This document shows, in pieces, positions 63,963 through 64,000 of a DNA stretch of 64,000 bases. The position numbers and the translations under genes are program-made. Position 1 is the stretch's first letter. Each line of letters starts with the position of its first letter. A model generated the notes under the pieces. That model searched no databases. It saw nothing but the letters and a program-made list of their open reading frames with translations, and was not told the origin of the DNA. Source of the stretch: Burkholderia ambifaria AMMD (GTDB lineage Bacteria; Pseudomonadota; Gammaproteobacteria; Burkholderiales; Burkholderiaceae); the NCBI RefSeq assembly GCF_000203915.1, contig NC_008392.1:310001-374000 (forward strand), given 5' to 3'.

Positions 63963-64000
63963 GATGTCCTCGTCTGCTGGAGTGCTGCAATCAAAAAGCG

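Overview
The window looks like a chromosome segment of a plant-associated Burkholderia. The evidence is high GC content, Burkholderia-type codon use, and a Ralstonia/Xanthomonas-style Hrp2 type III secretion system (T3SS) with HrpG- and HrpB-type regulators. The B. glumae/plantarii/gladioli group is my best guess. That is an inference from gene content, since there is no rRNA or tRNA to test it.

Region 1 (1-15.8 kb) is ordinary metabolism. It starts with the front end of a zinc-ribbon class III nucleotide cyclase. Next is a minus-strand operon encoding a polar amino acid ABC transporter, a histidine ammonia-lyase-like protein and a HutC-type GntR repressor, with a GntR/HutC-like operator in front. 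Then come an exported catalase-peroxidase paired with a pseudoazurin, and a catabolic set (M20 amidohydrolase, DUF3100 membrane protein, aldehyde dehydrogenase, 3-hydroxyisobutyrate dehydrogenase-like enzyme) divergent from a LysR regulator.

Region 2 (15.9-38.5 kb) is the T3SS core. A minus-strand operon encodes hrpB1-hrpB2-hrcJ-hrpB4-hrpB5-hrcN-hrpB7-hrcT and a second HrpB1-like protein. A plus-strand operon encodes hrcU-hrcV-hpaP-hrcQ-hrcR-hrcS-(hpaA position)-hrcD-hrpD6-hrpE-hpaB. They diverge from a 392-bp region with back-to-back PIP boxes (TTCGB-N15-TTCGB, then YANNNT 30-31 bp further). A third, minus-strand set holds the secretin hrcC, a soluble histidine kinase, hrpG and a second, shortened HrcC-like secretin.

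Region 3 (38.5-50.4 kb) is a complete-looking type IVb pilus operon, pilL-N-O-P-Q-R-S-M-V, plus a divergent PilT-like ATPase. It lies between hrcC/hrpG and hrpB. No prepilin peptidase is present.

Region 4 (50.4-64 kb) is the regulator hrpB and a block of probable T3SS substrates and helpers: a lytic transglycosylase, a proline-rich protein that ends in a copy of the Hrp pilin C-terminus, a 770-aa repeat-rich candidate translocator, a harpin fused to a lysozyme-like domain, a small Gly/Ala-rich protein, a 572-aa candidate effector, a formyltransferase, a harpin, and two more HrpB1-like proteins. Most of these units have a canonical or near-canonical PIP promoter, so they are probably switched on by HrpG through HrpB together with the core. 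An IS3-type transposase remnant lies in this block.
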